From contig CAMNWW010000034.1 of the NCBI GenBank assembly GCA_946566415.1, forward strand, positions 1-13,742: DNA of 13,742 nt. The letters are read 5' to 3'. Source of the DNA: an uncultured Lachnospiraceae bacterium. Lineage in GTDB: Bacteria; Bacillota; Clostridia; Lachnospirales; Lachnospiraceae. Position 1 is the stretch's first letter. Each line of letters starts with the position of its first letter. Position numbers and translations under genes: made by a program. The notes under the pieces are model-generated. The model ran no database searches. It was not told where the DNA came from and was given only the letters and a program-made list of their open reading frames with translations. Positions 13,354 through 13,742 of this stretch are shown here, in pieces.

Positions 13354-13742
13354 GTGGCAAACGGACAGGAAACGGATATCAATCATTTGAGGAAGGTACG
13401 GCGGGAGAAACTGGCGGAACTTCAGGCGAACGGGAAGAACCCGTTTGAGATCACAAAGTTTGGTGTAACACACCACAGTAAAGAAATTAAAGAAGAGTTT
13501 GACGCCCTTGAAGGAAAAAGAGTCGTTCTGGCCGGACGTATGATGTCGAAACGTATTATGGGAAAGGCATCTTTTTGCAATGTTCAGGATTTGCAGGGGG
13601 ACATCCAGTCTTATGTAGCGCGCGACAGTATAGGAGAAGAAGAATATAAAGAGTTTAAAAAGATGGATATCGGCGATATTGTCGGGACTGCAGGGGAAGT
13701 ATTCCGTACCAAGACTGGCGAGATCTCGGTTCATGCCTCTGA
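13354..13742 (+). CDS. lysS: Lysyl-tRNA synthetase (class II), N-terminal part, cut by the window end
   Basis: The open frame from GTG 13354 runs off the window (129 codons visible). GTG is chosen because AAGGAG lies 7-8 nt upstream and no ATG fits. The visible 129 residues are the N-terminal helix (INHLRKVRREKLAELQANGKNPFE) and the OB-fold anticodon-binding domain of class II LysRS (VVLAGRMMSKRIMGKASFCNVQDL, then IGDIVGTAGEVFRTKTGEISVHA). The enzyme charges tRNA-Lys using ATP. The catalytic domain with motifs 1-3 lies outside the window. No T-box structure is present in the 116-bp gap; only the repeated hairpins precede it. Confidence 0.93.
   Translation, partial: MANGQETDINHLRKVRREKLAELQANGKNPFEITKFGVTHHSKEIKEEFDALEGKRVVLAGRMMSKRIMGKASFCNVQDLQGDIQSYVARDSIGEEEYKEFKKMDIGDIVGTAGEVFRTKTGEISVHAS

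Noticed and set aside
13234..13734. A 166-codon minus-strand open frame over the start of lysS
   Set aside because: It overlaps a clear lysS; its KIHRRIGD ending is just the translation of the repeated hairpin cassette, a useful tag for the repeat but not a protein.

Overview
The window looks like chromosomal DNA from a moderate-G+C clostridial gut bacterium, most likely a Lachnospiraceae member of the Dorea / Clostridium scindens / Mediterraneibacter kind. This rests on the two-subunit clostridial L-serine dehydratase, a YitT/DUF2179 protein, a SleB-type wall hydrolase, a small protein resembling DUF6145 placed before dusB, the dusB-greA-lysS order, and strong AGGAGG-type ribosome binding sites. 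The genus assignment is inference from gene content; no search was run.

Layout. Positions 1-1411 (+) hold the 3' end of a YitT/DUF2179 membrane protein, overlapped by a single-pass membrane-anchored extracellular protein. Positions 1634-3187 (-) hold sdaAB-sdaAA, the L-serine dehydratase operon, converging on the first unit. Positions 3592-7841 (+) hold a DUF2130 coiled-coil protein with a nuclease-like core, overlapping a TrkH/KtrB K+ channel subunit, then its TrkA/KtrA RCK regulator and a SpoU/TrmH-type RNA methyltransferase. Positions 8031-10895 (+) hold a secreted SleB-like wall hydrolase with a promoter and a WalR-type box, then a 696-residue open frame joining a complete patatin lipase to a complete BirA. 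Positions 11132-13742 (+) hold a small DUF6145-like gene overlapping dusB, then greA behind a fully consensus sigma-A promoter, then the start of lysS, cut by the window end.

The least ordinary feature is the intergenic DNA. Four of the five gaps longer than 150 bp carry multi-armed nested palindromes: an outer closing stem of 7-15 bp enclosing several hairpins, many with 3-4 nt loops. Two share sequence, the shorter lacking whole arms; the other three differ in sequence but share the architecture. A second repeat, a short hairpin (ATCGCC...GGCGAT plus GGATTTTA), sits directly upstream of the ribosome binding sites of sdaAB, trkA and lysS. Its relatives include a second hairpin (CCCC...GGGGTACC) and in two cases continue into the Shine-Dalgarno sequence, so it looks like a mobile or duplicated leader cassette.

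Functionally most genes are housekeeping: serine catabolism to pyruvate, K+ uptake, rRNA/tRNA modification, transcript elongation, lysyl-tRNA synthesis, wall turnover and biotinylation. No rRNA, tRNA, CRISPR array, transposase or phage gene was seen.
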